This document shows positions 24,473 through 33,613 of a DNA stretch of 64,000 nucleotides, in pieces. The stretch is from positions 109,501 through 173,500 of the forward strand of contig NZ_JBAHUR010000005.1 of assembly GCF_036689815.1 (NCBI RefSeq), in the 5' to 3' direction. Both the position numbers and the translations under genes were made by a program. Under the pieces are notes generated by a model. The model was not told the origin of the DNA. It saw only the letters and a list, made by a program, of their open reading frames with translations, and did not search any database. Origin of the DNA: Magnetovibrio sp. PR-2 (GTDB lineage Bacteria > Pseudomonadota > Alphaproteobacteria > Rhodospirillales > Magnetovibrionaceae). Positions within the stretch are counted from its first letter, which is position 1. Each line of letters begins with the position of its first letter.

Positions 24473-26011
24473 GTGCCAATTTACGTCAACAACATCATCA
24501 ACGAAGTCGAACGCTTGCCGGATTTTGAAATCTACGGGCAGGTGGCGGCGGTCGTGGGTCTGTTGGTTGAGGTCTCCGGCGTGGAAGGTGTGTTCTCCAT
24601 TGGCGACCACTGCGACATTTTAGCGCGCGACAAACACCGCATTGCTTGTGAAGTCATCGGCTTTCGCGAAGACCGGGCGCTGTTGATGCCGTTTGGTCCT
24701 TTGGACGGTGTTAGCTTGGGCTGTCGCGTTGAGGTGAGCTCTGCCGAGCCCGTGATTTATCCCACCGAAGGCTGGTTGGGCCGCGTGGTGGATGCGTTCG
24801 GCCACCCCATCGATGGCAAAGGTCCGCTGCCCAACGGCAATCATGCTTACCCTGTGCAGAACGAACCGCCGCCCGCGCACTTGCGCAAACGCGTTGGCGG
24901 CAAGCTGGATTTGGGCGTGCGCGCCATGAACACGTTTTTGACGTGTTGCATGGGCCAACGCATGGGCATTTTTGCCGGTTCCGGCGTGGGTAAGTCGACC
25001 TTGATGTCGATGATGGCGCGCAACACCGATGCCCAGGTCAACGTTATCGGACTGGTGGGCGAACGTGGTCGTGAAGCGCGTGAATTTATCGAAGACGATT
25101 TGGGCGAAGAAGGTTTGGCACGCTCCGTCGTGATCGTGGCGACGTCGAACGAACCGCCCCTGGTGCGTCGCCAAGCGGCCTATGCGACTTTGGCGGTGGC
25201 TGAGTTTTTCCGGGATCGTCAAAACGAAGTTCTGTGTTTGATGGATTCTGTCACCCGCTTCGCCATGGCGCAGCGTGAAATTTCTTTGTCGGTGGGCGAG
25301 CCCCCGGCGTCCAAAGGTTATACGCCGTCCGTCTTTGCCGAGTTGCCGCGCCTGTTGGAACGTGCCGGCCCCGGTCAAGAAGGGCAAGGTGACATCACCG
25401 GGCTGTTTACGGTCTTGGTCGAAGGCGACGACCACAACGAACCGGTGGCCGATGCTGTGCGCGGTATCTTGGACGGTCACGTGGTGCTGGATCGCGAAAT
25501 TGCGGAACGGGGTCGCTTTCCGGCCGTGAACATCCTCAAAAGCGTGTCGCGGACCATGCCCGATTGCAATACGTCGGAACAAAATGCGCTGGTCAACCGG
25601 GCGAAGCGTTTGATTTCCACCTATGACGATATGTCCGAGCTGATCCGTTTGGGGGCCTATCGGCGTGGCACGGACCCACAAGTGGACGAAGCGATTTTCT
25701 TCAATGAGCCGTTGGAAACGTTCCTGACGCAGAACAAGGGCGACAGCAATACCTTTGACGAATGTTATGGGCGCTTGGCCAACATTTTGAACCAGCCCGT
25801 GAACAACGCCCAGCCGCCGCAACAAGGAACGCCTGTGCAAATGGGCTCTACCCAACCCCAAGCCGTACCGCCTGGGCAAGGTGCACCCCAAGGCACTCCA
25901 GGGGGGCAGCCGGGCCAACAACTGGGCCAACAACCGGGCCAACAACCGGGTAACTTGATGCCGGAAATGCCGACAGTCAGCAATTTGTCGACCAATATGG
26001 ATGACCACTAA
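24473..26011 (+). CDS. fliI: Flagellar export ATPase FliI
   Basis: 512 residues, GTG start. F1-beta-like ATPase that powers and unlocks flagellar type III export. Walker A GSGVGKSTLM, Walker B region VLCLMDSVTRFA, and the family stretch REISLSVGEPPASKGY. The final 65 residues are an unusual Gln/Gly/Pro-rich tail with GQQ repeats, which core FliI lacks. fliJ follows after 32 bp, the usual pair. Confidence 0.96.
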   Translation: MPIYVNNIINEVERLPDFEIYGQVAAVVGLLVEVSGVEGVFSIGDHCDILARDKHRIACEVIGFREDRALLMPFGPLDGVSLGCRVEVSSAEPVIYPTEGWLGRVVDAFGHPIDGKGPLPNGNHAYPVQNEPPPAHLRKRVGGKLDLGVRAMNTFLTCCMGQRMGIFAGSGVGKSTLMSMMARNTDAQVNVIGLVGERGREAREFIEDDLGEEGLARSVVIVATSNEPPLVRRQAAYATLAVAEFFRDRQNEVLCLMDSVTRFAMAQREISLSVGEPPASKGYTPSVFAELPRLLERAGPGQEGQGDITGLFTVLVEGDDHNEPVADAVRGILDGHVVLDREIAERGRFPAVNILKSVSRTMPDCNTSEQNALVNRAKRLISTYDDMSELIRLGAYRRGTDPQVDEAIFFNEPLETFLTQNKGDSNTFDECYGRLANILNQPVNNAQPPQQGTPVQMGSTQPQAVPPGQGAPQGTPGGQPGQQLGQQPGQQPGNLMPEMPTVSNLSTNMDDH

Positions 26012-26043
26012 AACGAAAATACAAAGTTTGAGGATATAAACAC

Positions 26044-26475
26044 GTGGCTGCCAATATGAAGAACCTGATCCGCTTGCACGAATGGAACGTGGACGAAAAG
26101 CGCCGCAAACTGGGCGAGCTTTTGCGTCTGCAGGGTGAGCTGGAAGATCAGATCAAACAGTTGGAAGAAGATTTGGTCCTCCAACAGGCCGCCGCCGCCG
26201 CCGACCCGACGTTGGCAGGATTGACTTACGGTGTGTATGCTCAGCAAGCCATTGAGCGCCGCGAAAACTTGCAAGATTCCATCAACCAGATGGACATTGT
26301 CATCGGTTATGCCCAAGACGAGTTGTCGGACGCGTATCAAGAGCTGAAGAAATACGAGACGGTGGACCGCAACCGCCAGCGCCGCTACGAGATGGAACAA
26401 AACCGTCGCGAACAAATCCAGTTGGACGAAGTTGCCATGAACCAGCACCGACGCAGGAAAGCGCAGGCTGGATAA
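26044..26475 (+). CDS. fliJ: Flagellar export chaperone FliJ
   Basis: 143 residues, almost wholly alpha-helical coiled coil (LLRLQGELEDQIKQLEEDL and later heptads), the normal size and form for FliJ, which sits in the FliI ring like the gamma subunit of F1. GTG 26044 is preceded by GAGGA; ATG 26056 is an alternative. It ends 9 bp from a convergent gene. Confidence 0.85.
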   Translation: MAANMKNLIRLHEWNVDEKRRKLGELLRLQGELEDQIKQLEEDLVLQQAAAAADPTLAGLTYGVYAQQAIERRENLQDSINQMDIVIGYAQDELSDAYQELKKYETVDRNRQRRYEMEQNRREQIQLDEVAMNQHRRRKAQAG

Positions 26476-26484
26476 TAAGGCGGG

Positions 26485-27084
26485 TTAGTTTGGCGCCGCA
26501 GCAAACTTAAGCGCCATGTCCAAACGATCATTGCCCCAAAACAGTTCATCAACACAGACGAACATGGGCGCGCCGAAGATGCCGAGCGTTCGCGCCTGTT
26601 CGACTTGATCGCGCAGGGCGGTTTTGTTCTCAGCCGATTGAGCGCGCGCAAGTATGTCATCTGCATCGCCGGGGATGTGTTTATCCACCAAATCTCTCAA
26701 CATTTCCCGATCGGCCACGTCTTTGCCTTCACCGAAATAGGCCGCATAGATGGCTTTGGTGATGGTGTTCGCCCATCCTTCTGATGCTCCCAAGAGCGAA
26801 AGGCGTGCAGCCATCAAGCTGTTGGCGGGAAAGGTTTGGGGCTTTTGAAACGCTAAGCCCAGCTCCGCCGCACAGCGTTCCATATCGCGCCACATGTATT
26901 CGCGTTTTAACGGAAACGCATTAAACGGGCTGTCCTGAAAGCCTTGGTCTTTAAAAATGGGCCCCAGCAACAGGGGCTTCCAGTTGACTGTGACGCCTAC
27001 CTTGGCGGCTTCGTCTTCGATGCGCATGGCGGACAGATATGAATAGGGGCTGGCAAATTCGTACCAGAAGTCGATCTCAGCCAT
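26485..27084 (-). CDS. 2-Hydroxychromene-2-carboxylate isomerase-like protein (DsbA family)
   Basis: 199 residues with a thioredoxin/kappa-GST-like fold: N-terminal IDFWYEFASPYSYLSAMRIE and C-terminal GIFGAPMFVCVDELFWGNDR are the family landmarks. No CxxC, so not a disulfide oxidase. Related enzymes isomerise hydroxychromene carboxylate with glutathione. The real substrate here is unknown. It is the last gene of the minus-strand flagellar series, 3 bp after the next gene, and may be carried along without a motility role. Confidence 0.8.
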   Translation of the reverse strand: MAEIDFWYEFASPYSYLSAMRIEDEAAKVGVTVNWKPLLLGPIFKDQGFQDSPFNAFPLKREYMWRDMERCAAELGLAFQKPQTFPANSLMAARLSLLGASEGWANTITKAIYAAYFGEGKDVADREMLRDLVDKHIPGDADDILARAQSAENKTALRDQVEQARTLGIFGAPMFVCVDELFWGNDRLDMALKFAAAPN

Positions 27085-27087
27085 GGA

Positions 27088-27483
27088 TCAGATTCTTTCC
27101 AGTCGGTTGAGCAACATAGGGTTATCCCAATCGGGTTGGCGGTCTTCCAAGACCACGCCGTGGGTTTCGATGGCGTGGTGCTGCAGATCAGGCGCGTTGA
27201 CGGTGACTTGGACCCAGCGCGCGATCAGTTCGTTGTTGATGTCGGTGATCACGGTGACGGCCAGCTCTTCGGGGGACGGCCATACGATGGTGGATAGGGC
27301 TTCCAAGTAGGCCCCGAAGCTCTTCACATCCAATATATTTTTGTCCGGCACATAGCGCACTTGGACGGCTTGGCGCGCGCCGCCGCTGTTGGGCAGGTGG
27401 CCTTCCAAGGTGATTAAGTAGTCAAGCTTGCGGTCCGGGTTTGGTCCGACTTTGAGATGCCGGCGGCGCTCCATCAAATCCAT
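27088..27483 (-). CDS. Unknown protein, weakly QueF/T-fold-like
   Basis: 131 residues, soluble. The stretch VQVRYVPDKNILDVKSFGAY resembles the pattern in the QueF (7-cyano-7-deazaguanine reductase) branch of tunnelling-fold enzymes. It contains no cysteine at all, so the QueF thioimide chemistry is impossible. It could be a non-enzymatic or differently acting T-fold protein. It lies between the flagellar series and the isomerase gene with tight spacing (46 bp and 3 bp). Confidence 0.5.
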   Translation of the reverse strand: MDLMERRRHLKVGPNPDRKLDYLITLEGHLPNSGGARQAVQVRYVPDKNILDVKSFGAYLEALSTIVWPSPEELAVTVITDINNELIARWVQVTVNAPDLQHHAIETHGVVLEDRQPDWDNPMLLNRLERI

Positions 27484-27529
27484 CGTTGTGCCTTTCGTTG
27501 TCTCAATCCTTCATAACACGAAGTCGAGT

Positions 27530-29185
27530 TTATACGAATAGCCCCTGCGTTTGCCCCGGTCCCGGCGTTTTTGGCGGCGGGGTGAAGTCGACAAAATGAC
27601 CAGGGGCAGCTTGAAAGGCAAGTGTACCGGCGATACCGGTGTACTCCTCAGCCGCCATGAAAATCTCGCCCATATCTGCGCGCATCTCTGCAGGCAGGGG
27701 CTGGTCAGTGCGGATGATCAAATCAAGCTTTTGGTTGTCTGTTTTCATCAGCCCGTCAATCTGGATATGGCCCATATTCGACAGGTCGAAATCTAAAACG
27801 AATCGTGTTCCTTCGTCTTCGTTGTGTTCCGCTCCTTGGCGCTGGCGATGTCGGTAATACATTTTGATTTGTTCAAGCGCGCCGTCGCTCATCAACGGGA
27901 TCAACGCCAAGCGCCAATCATTTTGTTGCGGTTCATCGACCAAGCGGGCCATGGCCTGAAAGTCTGTGGACAGGCGGTTCATCATGCCTGGACGTTCATT
28001 GTCCAAAATGCGCGCCGTTGTGTCGCCCATCAAAGATTTGATGTCGCCGCCTTTCAGCGCGTTCATGAAAAACAACAGCTGGTTGGTGAGCTTTGGCCCC
28101 GGCTGGGGGATGTTTTGTTGGATTTGTTGGTAGCGCGCCGGGTCAATGGTGGCTATGGCTTTTAAGGCTTCGTCCAGCGTGCCCCAAGATTTCGACTGCA
28201 CCAAAGTCTCTTTCATACCCGCTGCGCTCATATGCTGGGCAGCTTTGACGGCGGGGGGGGTGGGTGCGGTTTCAAGCCGCACGATCACGCGGGACCCCAC
28301 ATCAATCTTAGACGTGGTTTCCAGCGCAAAGGTCGCGTTGGGGCCTTGCACGATGGGTTGGCCCTTGGGCGTCGTGCCTGTGACGATGCCGCTCACTGTT
28401 GCCCCTTGGCTCAGGCCTTGGCTTGTTTGCGGCGCGGGTGTGTTGGGTGCCGTCTGTGGCGGATCGACGCGCACCACGGAAATTTGGAACTTGGTGCCCG
28501 ACGGCAGGGGCGTTGCGTGTCCGCCAGACGGTTGGGCGGACGGGGTCGGCTGGGCAGTGGGTGTCGCGGCTTGCGGTGTCGGTGTTGCGCCAGTGGGCTG
28601 AGGCGTGGTTTGTGCGGTGGTGCCCGCCGCCGGGGTCGATGCGGGCTGTGCCGTGGGCGTTGGGGCAGCGTTCGGTGTGACTTGCCCCGCAGGTTGAGCC
28701 TGTGGCTGGGCGGTTTGGGCCGCCGCCGTAGATGTGGGTGGTGTGGTTGCGCGCACCAGTGTGGCCGTCAGGCGTGCACCGTCCTGCACGGGCAGGGACG
28801 GGGCGGCTTTTGCGGTTTGGGCTGCGCCAAAATTCGGTTGTTGAGCGGCTGTTTGAGCCGCTTGTTGGGCCTGGGGGACTGGCTTGCCATTAATTTCCGT
28901 GATCAAGAACTGGGGCCTGGGCTCCAAGCTTTGCAAAACCATCGTCAAGGTCGCGCCTTTGGGAATTTGCAGGGCCGTCTGCAAAGTCATAGACCCCATG
29001 GAGGTTTGCACCTGCACCTGTTTAGGCGGCAGTTGGGACGTGACGTCGGGTTGCTGTGTCGCTTGAATCTGCTGGCCCGGCTGCATGTTTTGCACAGCCG
29101 GCGGAGCCTTAATCGCGGTCGCGGTTGGGCTCGCGGCGGGGGGCGCCGATGGGGTGGGGGGTGTTGGCGGTGTGACGGTCGACAT
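27530..29185 (-). CDS. Gln/Pro-rich FliK-like flagellar protein
   Basis: 551 residues. The first 270 are Pro/Gln/Ala/Thr-rich and disordered; the C-terminal part is folded. Its end (RFVLDFDLSNMGHIQIDGL, then LDLIIRTDQPLPAEMRADM) follows the Flg_hook pattern of FliK C-termini. A clearer fliK is present at 61046-62818, so this would be a second FliK-like protein. It follows flhG by 53 bp in the same transcript. A role in export-substrate switching or length control is inferred only from the fold pattern and neighbours. Confidence 0.6.
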   Translation of the reverse strand: MSTVTPPTPPTPSAPPAASPTATAIKAPPAVQNMQPGQQIQATQQPDVTSQLPPKQVQVQTSMGSMTLQTALQIPKGATLTMVLQSLEPRPQFLITEINGKPVPQAQQAAQTAAQQPNFGAAQTAKAAPSLPVQDGARLTATLVRATTPPTSTAAAQTAQPQAQPAGQVTPNAAPTPTAQPASTPAAGTTAQTTPQPTGATPTPQAATPTAQPTPSAQPSGGHATPLPSGTKFQISVVRVDPPQTAPNTPAPQTSQGLSQGATVSGIVTGTTPKGQPIVQGPNATFALETTSKIDVGSRVIVRLETAPTPPAVKAAQHMSAAGMKETLVQSKSWGTLDEALKAIATIDPARYQQIQQNIPQPGPKLTNQLLFFMNALKGGDIKSLMGDTTARILDNERPGMMNRLSTDFQAMARLVDEPQQNDWRLALIPLMSDGALEQIKMYYRHRQRQGAEHNEDEGTRFVLDFDLSNMGHIQIDGLMKTDNQKLDLIIRTDQPLPAEMRADMGEIFMAAEEYTGIAGTLAFQAAPGHFVDFTPPPKTPGPGQTQGLFV

Positions 29186-29238
29186 ATGTGGCCTCCCGGG
29201 GTTCTCCCCAGTTTGCTAAGGCCCTCGGTGGAAAAGGT

Positions 29239-30042
29239 TTATTCGTCTTCCACCAGCTTGCGTGCAATGACGGCGATATCCTGGGCGGCTTCTGCGTTGG
29301 GGTAACGGGTCAACAGAGGCACTTGGGCCTTGATGGTCTCGCGCACCTTCGGATCACGGCGCACGACCCCTAATAATGGCGGGGAAATCTTAAGAAATCC
29401 TTCACAAGCTTTCAGCAGCGTGTTGTAGGTTCGCTCCCCTTCACGCGTCGAGTTAGCTGCATTGATGACAATGCGAATGTCCAACTGGGGACGTTCCATG
29501 TGGGTGAGCTTGATAAAGGCATACGCGTCCGTCAGCGATGTCGGTTCGTCCGTCGCCACCACCAAGCAAGTTCCCACATTGTGGGTGAGTTGGCGCACTG
29601 TGCGTTCTACGCCTGCACCAAGGTCCAAGATCACATGATCATAGGCTTGCGCCAACAGCGCCATGTCTTCGTTGAGCATCTGCAGGCGGGACGTGGGAAT
29701 GTTTGCCAAGCCCCCAGATCCGGAGCGCCCAGCGATAATGTCAAAGCCGCCCACCGGGAACGGCAAGACAGCTTGGTTGAGCGTCAAACGGCCAGCGATG
29801 ACAGAACCCAGGTCTTGCTGCGGCATCAAGCCCAATTGAATGTCCAAGTTGGCAAGCCCCAAATCGCCGTCAAACAACAAGACCTTGCGTTCTTTGTTGG
29901 CCAGCGCGTTGGCCAGCGTGATGGCCAAGAAGGTCTTGCCCACGCCGCCTTTGCCGGATGCGACAGCAATAATATTTTGCCCCTTGCCCTTTTTCGCAGG
30001 TGAGGTCGGTGTTTTCTCGGGTGTGGTTGTTTCGTTTGCCAT
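29239..30042 (-). CDS. flhG: MinD-like ATPase FlhG/FleN
   Basis: 267 residues. Deviant Walker A VASGKGGVGKTFLA, followed by FDGDLGLANLDIQLGL, typical for FlhG, which sets flagellar number and place. It normally partners with the SRP-type GTPase FlhF, but no flhF lies between flhA and this gene (19 bp apart). Confidence 0.88.
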   Translation of the reverse strand: MANETTTPEKTPTSPAKKGKGQNIIAVASGKGGVGKTFLAITLANALANKERKVLLFDGDLGLANLDIQLGLMPQQDLGSVIAGRLTLNQAVLPFPVGGFDIIAGRSGSGGLANIPTSRLQMLNEDMALLAQAYDHVILDLGAGVERTVRQLTHNVGTCLVVATDEPTSLTDAYAFIKLTHMERPQLDIRIVINAANSTREGERTYNTLLKACEGFLKISPPLLGVVRRDPKVRETIKAQVPLLTRYPNAEAAQDIAVIARKLVEDE

Positions 30043-30061
30043 GAGCAGAGATTACCGCGCC

Positions 30062-32203
30062 TTACACTTGTCCAACAGTCTTGATTTTCGCTTTGGGGTG
30101 AATTTCGTTTTGGCTCATGACCACAGTCGCCGGGCGGAAGCGTTCGATAATGGAGCGCACATAGGGGCGGATGCCCGGGCTGGTCAACAGTGCCGGAACT
30201 TCGCCCATCATGGCTTGGCGTTCGTAGGCCGTGCGCAGCTGAGCGATGAATTCTTGCAGATAGGTCGGCGGCATGGACAGCTGACGGTCGTCGCCTTGAC
30301 CGACCAAGCTTTCGGCAAAACGTTGTTCCCATTCCGGCGACAGCGACAGCAACACGATGACACCTTCGTCGTTGGTGTTCATGTCGCTGATTTGGCGCGC
30401 CAAGCGGGCGCGCACGTGTTCGGTGATCATGGTGACGTTGCGGGTCATGCCACAGGCTTCGGAAATGCCTTCCAAGATGGTCGGCAAATCGCGGATCGAC
30501 ACACGTTCGGTGAGCAAGTTTTGCAAGACACGTTGCGTCCCACCCATGGAAATTTGGTTGGGGATCATGTCTTCGATGAGCTTTTTGTGATCGTCGTCCA
30601 ATTCGTCCAACAGCTTCTGCGTTTCGGCGTAGGACAACAATTCGGGCATGTTGTCTTTGATGACTTCAGTGAGATGCGTGGTAATCACGGTGGACGGGTC
30701 AACCACAGTGTAGCCGCGGAACAGGGCTTCTTCGCGGTTTTGCTCGTCGATCCACATGGCGGGCAGGCCAAAGGTGGGCTCCACGGTTTTTTCGCCGGGA
30801 AGGGTGATCTCTTCGCCGCGCGGATCCATCACCAACAACATGTTGGGGTGCAGCTCGCCCCGACCGGCTTCGATTTCTTTGGTGCGGATAATGTAGGTGT
30901 TGGCTTCCAGTTGCATGTTGTCTTGGATGCGCACGGACGGCATGACGAAGCCCATTTCCTGGGCGATCTGACGGCGGAGCGCTTTGATTTGATCCGTCAG
31001 GCGTTTGCCGTCGCGCGGGTTGTTGATCAAAGACAGCAGGCCATAACCCAGTTCCAAGCGCATGAGGTCGATTTTGAGCGCTGTGGAAATCGGTTCTTCC
31101 GGTATGGCTTCGGCCTCTTCTACCTTCAGGGCCTGGGCTGCTTCGAACTCTTCGGTTTTGACGCGTTCTTGCATCCGGTTGGTGACGAACGCCGTGACCC
31201 CGGTGATGACACTGAGAAACATAAACGGGAAAAACGGAATGCCCGGCAGCAAGGCCAATGCCCCCAGCAAGAACGACGTCACGCCCAAGGCGCGGGGCTG
31301 GCCGCCGACTTGTTTGAACAGGGCTTTTTCCGTGGCCCCCGTCACGCCTGCTTTGGTGACCATCATACCGGCGGCGGTGGACACCACTAGTGCCGGGATT
31401 TGCGTCACCAGACCGTCACCGACGGTCAAGCGGGTAAAGTTGTTGGCGGCGTCGGCAAAGCTCATGTCGTGCTGGGCAACACCGATGATCATACCGGCAA
31501 TCACGTTGATGAAGGTAATCAGCAAACCGGCGATGGCGTCGCCACGGACGAACTTCGACGCACCGTCCATGGACCCAAAGAAGGTGCTTTCGTCTTCCAG
31601 GTCTTTGCGCCGTGTGCGCGCTTGTTCTTCGTCGATCAGTCCTGTCGAAAGATCGGCATCGATGGCCATTTGTTTGCCGGGCATGGCATCCAAGGTGAAA
31701 CGTGCCGACACTTCGGCGATCCGTCCCGAACCCTTGGTGATCACGATGAAGTTGACCAAGACCAAGATGATAAAGACGATGATGCCGATAACGAAGTTGC
31801 CGCCCATGACGAACCCGCCAAAGGCCTGAATGACCTGTCCCGCAGCGTCAGTGCCTTCGTGACCATGGGCCAAAATCAAACGCGTGGACGCCAAGTTCAG
31901 CGCCAAGCGGATCATCGTTGCCAACAGCAAAATGGTCGGGAACGTATTGAATTCCAGCGGCCGCTCGATAAACAGCGCGGTCATCAAAATCATCACGGAA
32001 AAGGTGATGGAAAACGCCAAGCTGGCATCCAGCAACCACGTCGGCAAGGGCAGGATCAAGACCACCAAAATGGCGACCACACCCAGGGCCATCATGATGT
32101 CGCCACGTTTGGAAATTACGCCGGCGAAATCACGAAGTGCGCTGAGAAAATCTCCGCCGCCTGCGGCTGGCGCAGCGGCTGTTTGTGGGGTTTCGTCTGC
32201 CAT
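30062..32203 (-). CDS. flhA: Flagellar export gate protein FlhA
   Basis: 713 residues. About eight N-terminal membrane helices (first 330 residues) including the conserved cytosolic FHIPEP-type loop region, here with RFTLDAMPGKQMAIDADLS, and a C-terminal cytosolic domain forming the export nonamer. Central part of the flagellar type III secretion gate and proton channel. 25 bp after flbD. Confidence 0.96.
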   Translation of the reverse strand: MADETPQTAAAPAAGGGDFLSALRDFAGVISKRGDIMMALGVVAILVVLILPLPTWLLDASLAFSITFSVMILMTALFIERPLEFNTFPTILLLATMIRLALNLASTRLILAHGHEGTDAAGQVIQAFGGFVMGGNFVIGIIVFIILVLVNFIVITKGSGRIAEVSARFTLDAMPGKQMAIDADLSTGLIDEEQARTRRKDLEDESTFFGSMDGASKFVRGDAIAGLLITFINVIAGMIIGVAQHDMSFADAANNFTRLTVGDGLVTQIPALVVSTAAGMMVTKAGVTGATEKALFKQVGGQPRALGVTSFLLGALALLPGIPFFPFMFLSVITGVTAFVTNRMQERVKTEEFEAAQALKVEEAEAIPEEPISTALKIDLMRLELGYGLLSLINNPRDGKRLTDQIKALRRQIAQEMGFVMPSVRIQDNMQLEANTYIIRTKEIEAGRGELHPNMLLVMDPRGEEITLPGEKTVEPTFGLPAMWIDEQNREEALFRGYTVVDPSTVITTHLTEVIKDNMPELLSYAETQKLLDELDDDHKKLIEDMIPNQISMGGTQRVLQNLLTERVSIRDLPTILEGISEACGMTRNVTMITEHVRARLARQISDMNTNDEGVIVLLSLSPEWEQRFAESLVGQGDDRQLSMPPTYLQEFIAQLRTAYERQAMMGEVPALLTSPGIRPYVRSIIERFRPATVVMSQNEIHPKAKIKTVGQV

Positions 32204-32228
32204 TGTTTACTTGACTGCGTCCCGTGCT

Positions 32229-33599
32229 CTAAAGGTTCGGCTGTTCACCGTCGGCACCGCCCGGTGACGGCACGGCGTAGCCGTCTTCGTTGTACTGTTT
32301 TAACTTGTTGCGCAGCGTGCGGATCGAAATGCCCAAAATGGTGGCCGCATGCGTGCGATTGCCCAAGCAATGGCTCAGCGTGCTGATGATCAGTTCGCGT
32401 TCGACTTCGGAAACAGTCTTTCCGACCATGGACGCAGCGTCCGCATCTGCGCCAGAAGACGCCGCCGCAGCGCTCGATGCAGGGCTTGGCGTACCAAAAC
32501 CGGACTCGCTCAACAAAATTGCATCGGGACCGATTTCGTCGCCCGACGCCAACAGAACGGCGCGATGCACGGTGTTTTCCAGTTCACGGACATTGCCAGG
32601 CCAGGGGTGTGCCAACAACAGCTTTTGCACGTCCTCAGAGAGACCGCGTGCCTGAATGCCGTTGGCTTCAGCGTATTTGGCCGCAAAGTGACGGCCCAGC
32701 GCGATGATGTCGTCGGGACGCTCATTCAAGGGCGGCAAGTCCAAGCTGACGACGTTCAAGCGGAAGTACAAATCTTCGCGAAAACCACCGCTTTGGACAT
32801 GTTGTTCCATGTTGCGGTTGGACGTCGCCAAGATACGCACATCAACCTTGACCGGCTTGTTCGAACCCACACGATCAATTTCGCGTTCTTGCAAGACCCG
32901 CAAGAGCTTGGCCTGCAGGCGCGGGTCCATTTCGCTGATCTCATCCAACAAGATGGTGCCGGCGTTGGCTTCTTCGAACTTGCCGATGCGCCGTGCGACG
33001 GCACCCGTGAACGCCCCTTTTTCGTGACCGAACAATTCGGATTCCAACAGGTTTTCCGGAATGGCTGCGCAGTTGACGGCGATGAACGGGCCTTCGCGGC
33101 GCTTGCTTTTCATATGAAGGTAGCGCGCCATCATTTCTTTACCCGTGCCGCTGGGGCCGGTGATCATGATCGACGCATCCGAAGGCGCGATTTGGTCGGC
33201 CAGCTTGACGACATCGTCCATGCGCGGGTCGGTATGGATGAAATCCGAATTTTCTTCGGCGACCGCCGTTAAGACCGCGCCGATCAATTCGGCGTCGGGG
33301 GGCAGGGGGATGTATTCTTTTGCCCCTGCTTTGATGGCACGCACGGCGGCTTGTGTGTCGTTGCCCACACCGCAGGCCACCACGGGCACGGCGATACGTT
33401 CAGATTCAAGACTCCCGACCAATGTGCTCAGGTCTTCTTGAACGTCGGCCAAAACCAAGTCGGCACCGCCGCCTGATCGCAGGAAGTCCAAACCGGCTTC
33501 GACCGTGTCCACATGATTGACCTTGGCACCACGCGACAGCGCGATCTTGCTAGCCGCGCCGACCTGTCCGTCCAATGTTCCAATAATGAGCAATCGCAT
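32229..33599 (-). CDS. flbD: Sigma-54-dependent flagellar regulator FlbD
   Basis: 456 residues. Degenerate N-terminal receiver (the acidic pair is missing in LLIIGTLDGQVG; an Asp remains in LVLADVQ), AAA+ domain with Walker A TGPSGTGKEMMA, the sigma-54 contact loop ELFGHEKGAFTGA, and a C-terminal Fis-type HTH (THAATILGISIRTLRNKL). FlbD activates late flagellar genes and often represses fliF. A matching sigma-54 promoter lies upstream of fliK in this window. Confidence 0.93.
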   Translation of the reverse strand: MRLLIIGTLDGQVGAASKIALSRGAKVNHVDTVEAGLDFLRSGGGADLVLADVQEDLSTLVGSLESERIAVPVVACGVGNDTQAAVRAIKAGAKEYIPLPPDAELIGAVLTAVAEENSDFIHTDPRMDDVVKLADQIAPSDASIMITGPSGTGKEMMARYLHMKSKRREGPFIAVNCAAIPENLLESELFGHEKGAFTGAVARRIGKFEEANAGTILLDEISEMDPRLQAKLLRVLQEREIDRVGSNKPVKVDVRILATSNRNMEQHVQSGGFREDLYFRLNVVSLDLPPLNERPDDIIALGRHFAAKYAEANGIQARGLSEDVQKLLLAHPWPGNVRELENTVHRAVLLASGDEIGPDAILLSESGFGTPSPASSAAAASSGADADAASMVGKTVSEVERELIISTLSHCLGNRTHAATILGISIRTLRNKLKQYNEDGYAVPSPGGADGEQPNL

Positions 33600-33613
33600 G
33601 TCGGTTTACTTTC

